Of a stretch of 64,000 nt of DNA, positions 62,462-64,000 are shown one piece after another. The translations under genes and the position numbers were made by a program. This DNA is from Litsea cubeba (Eukaryota; Streptophyta; Magnoliopsida; Laurales; Lauraceae). Position 1 is the first letter of the stretch, and every line of letters begins with the position of its first letter. Below the pieces are notes generated by a model, which made no database searches, had not been told where the DNA came from, and worked only from the letters and a program-made list of their open reading frames with translations. The DNA lies in assembly GCA_012931725.1 (NCBI GenBank), contig CM022944.1, positions 34,054,881 to 34,118,880 on the forward strand, given 5' to 3'.

Positions 62462-64000
62462 ATGCCTCCGAAAGCTAAGAAGGGCGTAGAATTCTCGAGA
62501 GCAGCGCTCGAGCTGCCACCACCGCCAACGGACGTCCCTCCTCAAGGACGCTCCCGCACGGTGCATGGCACGACTCCAGGCGAGGGCCGCTTGGGCTCTC
62601 AGGCTTTATCGAGTTCCCACTCCAAGAGGGACACGAAGCCTCGACCTCGTCAGAAGAAGTTGCGCCACCCAGACGCAATGAGCATCAGCACGAGCGTCCC
62701 CGGAAGGACAAAGCCGTGGCCGTAGGAGAGACGCGCCACGTTCGACCCCCTGCCACTGGAGAGGTTCCCGAAGCTGCTCTCCTCCAGAAGCAACTCCAGA
62801 AGCAAGAGCGGCTGATTCGCGAGCTCCAGCAGCAGTTGAGAGCAGTGCAAACTGCCTCCTTGAGGCAGGTCTCTGAGCCTCAAGGGAAAAAGAGGGACGC
62901 CCCCAGCAGGGCAGCCCAGCCTCCCCGCGAGGACCTCAGAAATCATCTAGACCAGAAACGTAGCCAGATCCGTGACGAAGGCTCGAGCAACAGCCGAAGT
63001 CACCATAGCCGCGATGGCCGAACTCATAGCCGTCGTAGCCCGAGCCATCCCAAGCGAAAGCCCCGAGCTCAGACTCCAGAGAAGGACGACGAGCAAGAGC
63101 GATTTGACAAACGTGTCAGATTGGCTCTCCAGCACAACTTGGACATGCGGGACCAGAAGCAGATCTGTGGTCACATTGATCTGGGGGGCTCGCCCTTCAC
63201 AAAAGAGATCGAGCGCACCCCCTTGCCCAGGAAGTTCTCCGTCCCGCGGTTCGTCCCCTATGACGGACTGTCCGACCCATCCGCACACCTCCGACACTTC
63301 TCCCAGAAGATGTCCATCTGGGGAAACGAGGGTCACCTAAACTGCAAAATCTTCTCCTCCAGTTTGGGTGACCTCCCCCTGAAGTGGTTCTGCTCTCTCC
63401 CGGAGCAGTCGGTTTCCAGTTGGAAGGAGCTCCAGCTCTCCTTCCTGAAGAAGTTCCAAGCCTACGCCGTCGTCCCCAAGAAGGAAGGGGACCTCATCGC
63501 CCTGAGAATGAAGCAGGGCGAAACCCTCGCCAAGTTCACCCACCGATTCTGGGCGGTCTACTGCCAGATCGAGGGCGCGAGGGAGGGGATAGCCATCTAC
63601 GCCTTCCAGCATGCCCTGATCCCCGGCATCGATTTGCGAAAGGACTTGGCCGGGGACACCCCAGAATCCATGTCAGAATTGATGTCCCGGGTGAAGCGCT
63701 TCATCGCCCGGGAGGAAGACGAGATCCGAGCTAAGGATCAGGACGGGCATCCGGAGCCCGAACAGAAGAATGACCAACCTCGGCAGAGAGGCGGGAGGCC
63801 CTCCCAGAAGCAGGAGCCCAAGCGGGCCTGGGTCTCCAGTTCGGCGAAGCCTTCGTCGTCCAGGTCTGGGGGCACTTACAAGCCCAGGCCTCCCTCCAGC
63901 GCCAGTCAGAGCGTCAACGTCGTCTTCAAGGAGCCGATCTACCGCATCCTGACCAAGATCAAATCCAAGCCGTTCTTCAAGTACCCTCCGCCCATGAAGA
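62462..64000 (+). CDS. Ty3-gypsy gag (partial, runs off the window)
   Basis: ATG at 62462 (MPPKAKKGVEFSRAALELPP) gives a Pro/Arg/Ser-rich N-terminus in one frame. A shift between about 62640 and 62700 leads to the main frame, open to the window end: a Gln/Glu/Leu coiled coil (LLQKQLQKQERLIRELQQQL), an Arg/Ser-rich stretch, then the gag core of the Retrotrans_gag family (RKFSVPRFVPYDGLSDPSAH, LKWFCSLPEQSVSSWKELQL, FTHRFWAVYCQIEG, PGIDLRKDLAG, MSRVKRFIAREEDE). Gag forms the particle. No CCHC finger is reached before position 64000. GC content is much higher than around it. The frameshift may be real decay or a sequencing error. The lineage resembles plant gypsy elements with this gag type. Confidence 0.8.

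Noticed and set aside
62024..63952. Multiple ORFs on both strands in the gypsy region
   Set aside because: Shadows of the high-GC gag; the true gag frame is open from about 62650 to the end.

Overview
The window is nuclear DNA of a flowering plant. AT-rich spacers with splice-like introns carry plant transposon families (CACTA, Mutator-like, Ty1-copia, Ty3-gypsy, LINE) and endogenous pararetrovirus DNA (family Caulimoviridae). I see no intact, ordinary host gene, rRNA, tRNA or CRISPR array. The species cannot be read from this sequence. Nearly everything is mobile or viral, nested and mostly decayed, as in pericentromeric or intergenic plant DNA.

Layout. 1-6.5 kb: spacer with diverged repeats, a compact Pack-MULE (2161-3531, A-tract target duplication) that captured a ubiquitin-ribosomal protein S27a fragment, and a worn copia remnant with an initiator-Met primer site. 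6.5-23.0 kb: a rearranged cluster of endogenous caulimovirid DNA from two related lineages, here called type A and type B. Type A runs leftward from its terminal ORF (14.2 kb) through promoter, leader, primer site, ORF1, a coiled-coil plus movement-protein ORF, coat protein and protease; a second deleted type A copy lies at 21.5-23.0 kb. Type B is scrambled: its intergenic promoter region is present twice in inverted orientation (14.76-15.50 and 17.86-18.60 kb) around two open ORFs, and RT, coat and movement segments at 18.9-21.4 kb are fused largely in one frame. Telomere-like repeats lie at two breakpoints.

24.0-32.8 kb: a decayed CACTA (En/Spm) element with a TNP2-type transposase, a second transposon protein and a subterminal repeat array. 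35.1-47.6 kb: a large inverted-repeat element, read as Mutator-like, holding a FAR1/FRS-type transposase pseudogene, a deleted inverted copy of it, a GRF zinc-finger gene, an exon-like host fragment, a 188-bp tandem repeat and, inside its right arm, a 2.48-kb solo LTR. 48.2-54.5 kb: a young Ty1-copia element with an intact 1321-residue polyprotein, GAAAA target duplication and composite LTRs. 55.6-58.2 kb: a second CACTA-type remnant. 59.26-61.46 kb: a 5'-truncated LINE. 61.5 kb to the end: the 5' LTR and gag of a Ty3-gypsy element running off the window.

How the parts relate: transposons supply mobility genes, and the only clearly intact one is the copia polyprotein. The pararetroviral genes would in life provide movement, coat, protease and reverse transcriptase functions, but here they carry stops, frameshifts, deletions and fusions. 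The most unusual content is the in-frame viral mosaic, the inverted viral promoter duplication, the two-ORF module behind the viral polymerase, the copia composite LTR and the large FRS-bearing inverted-repeat element.
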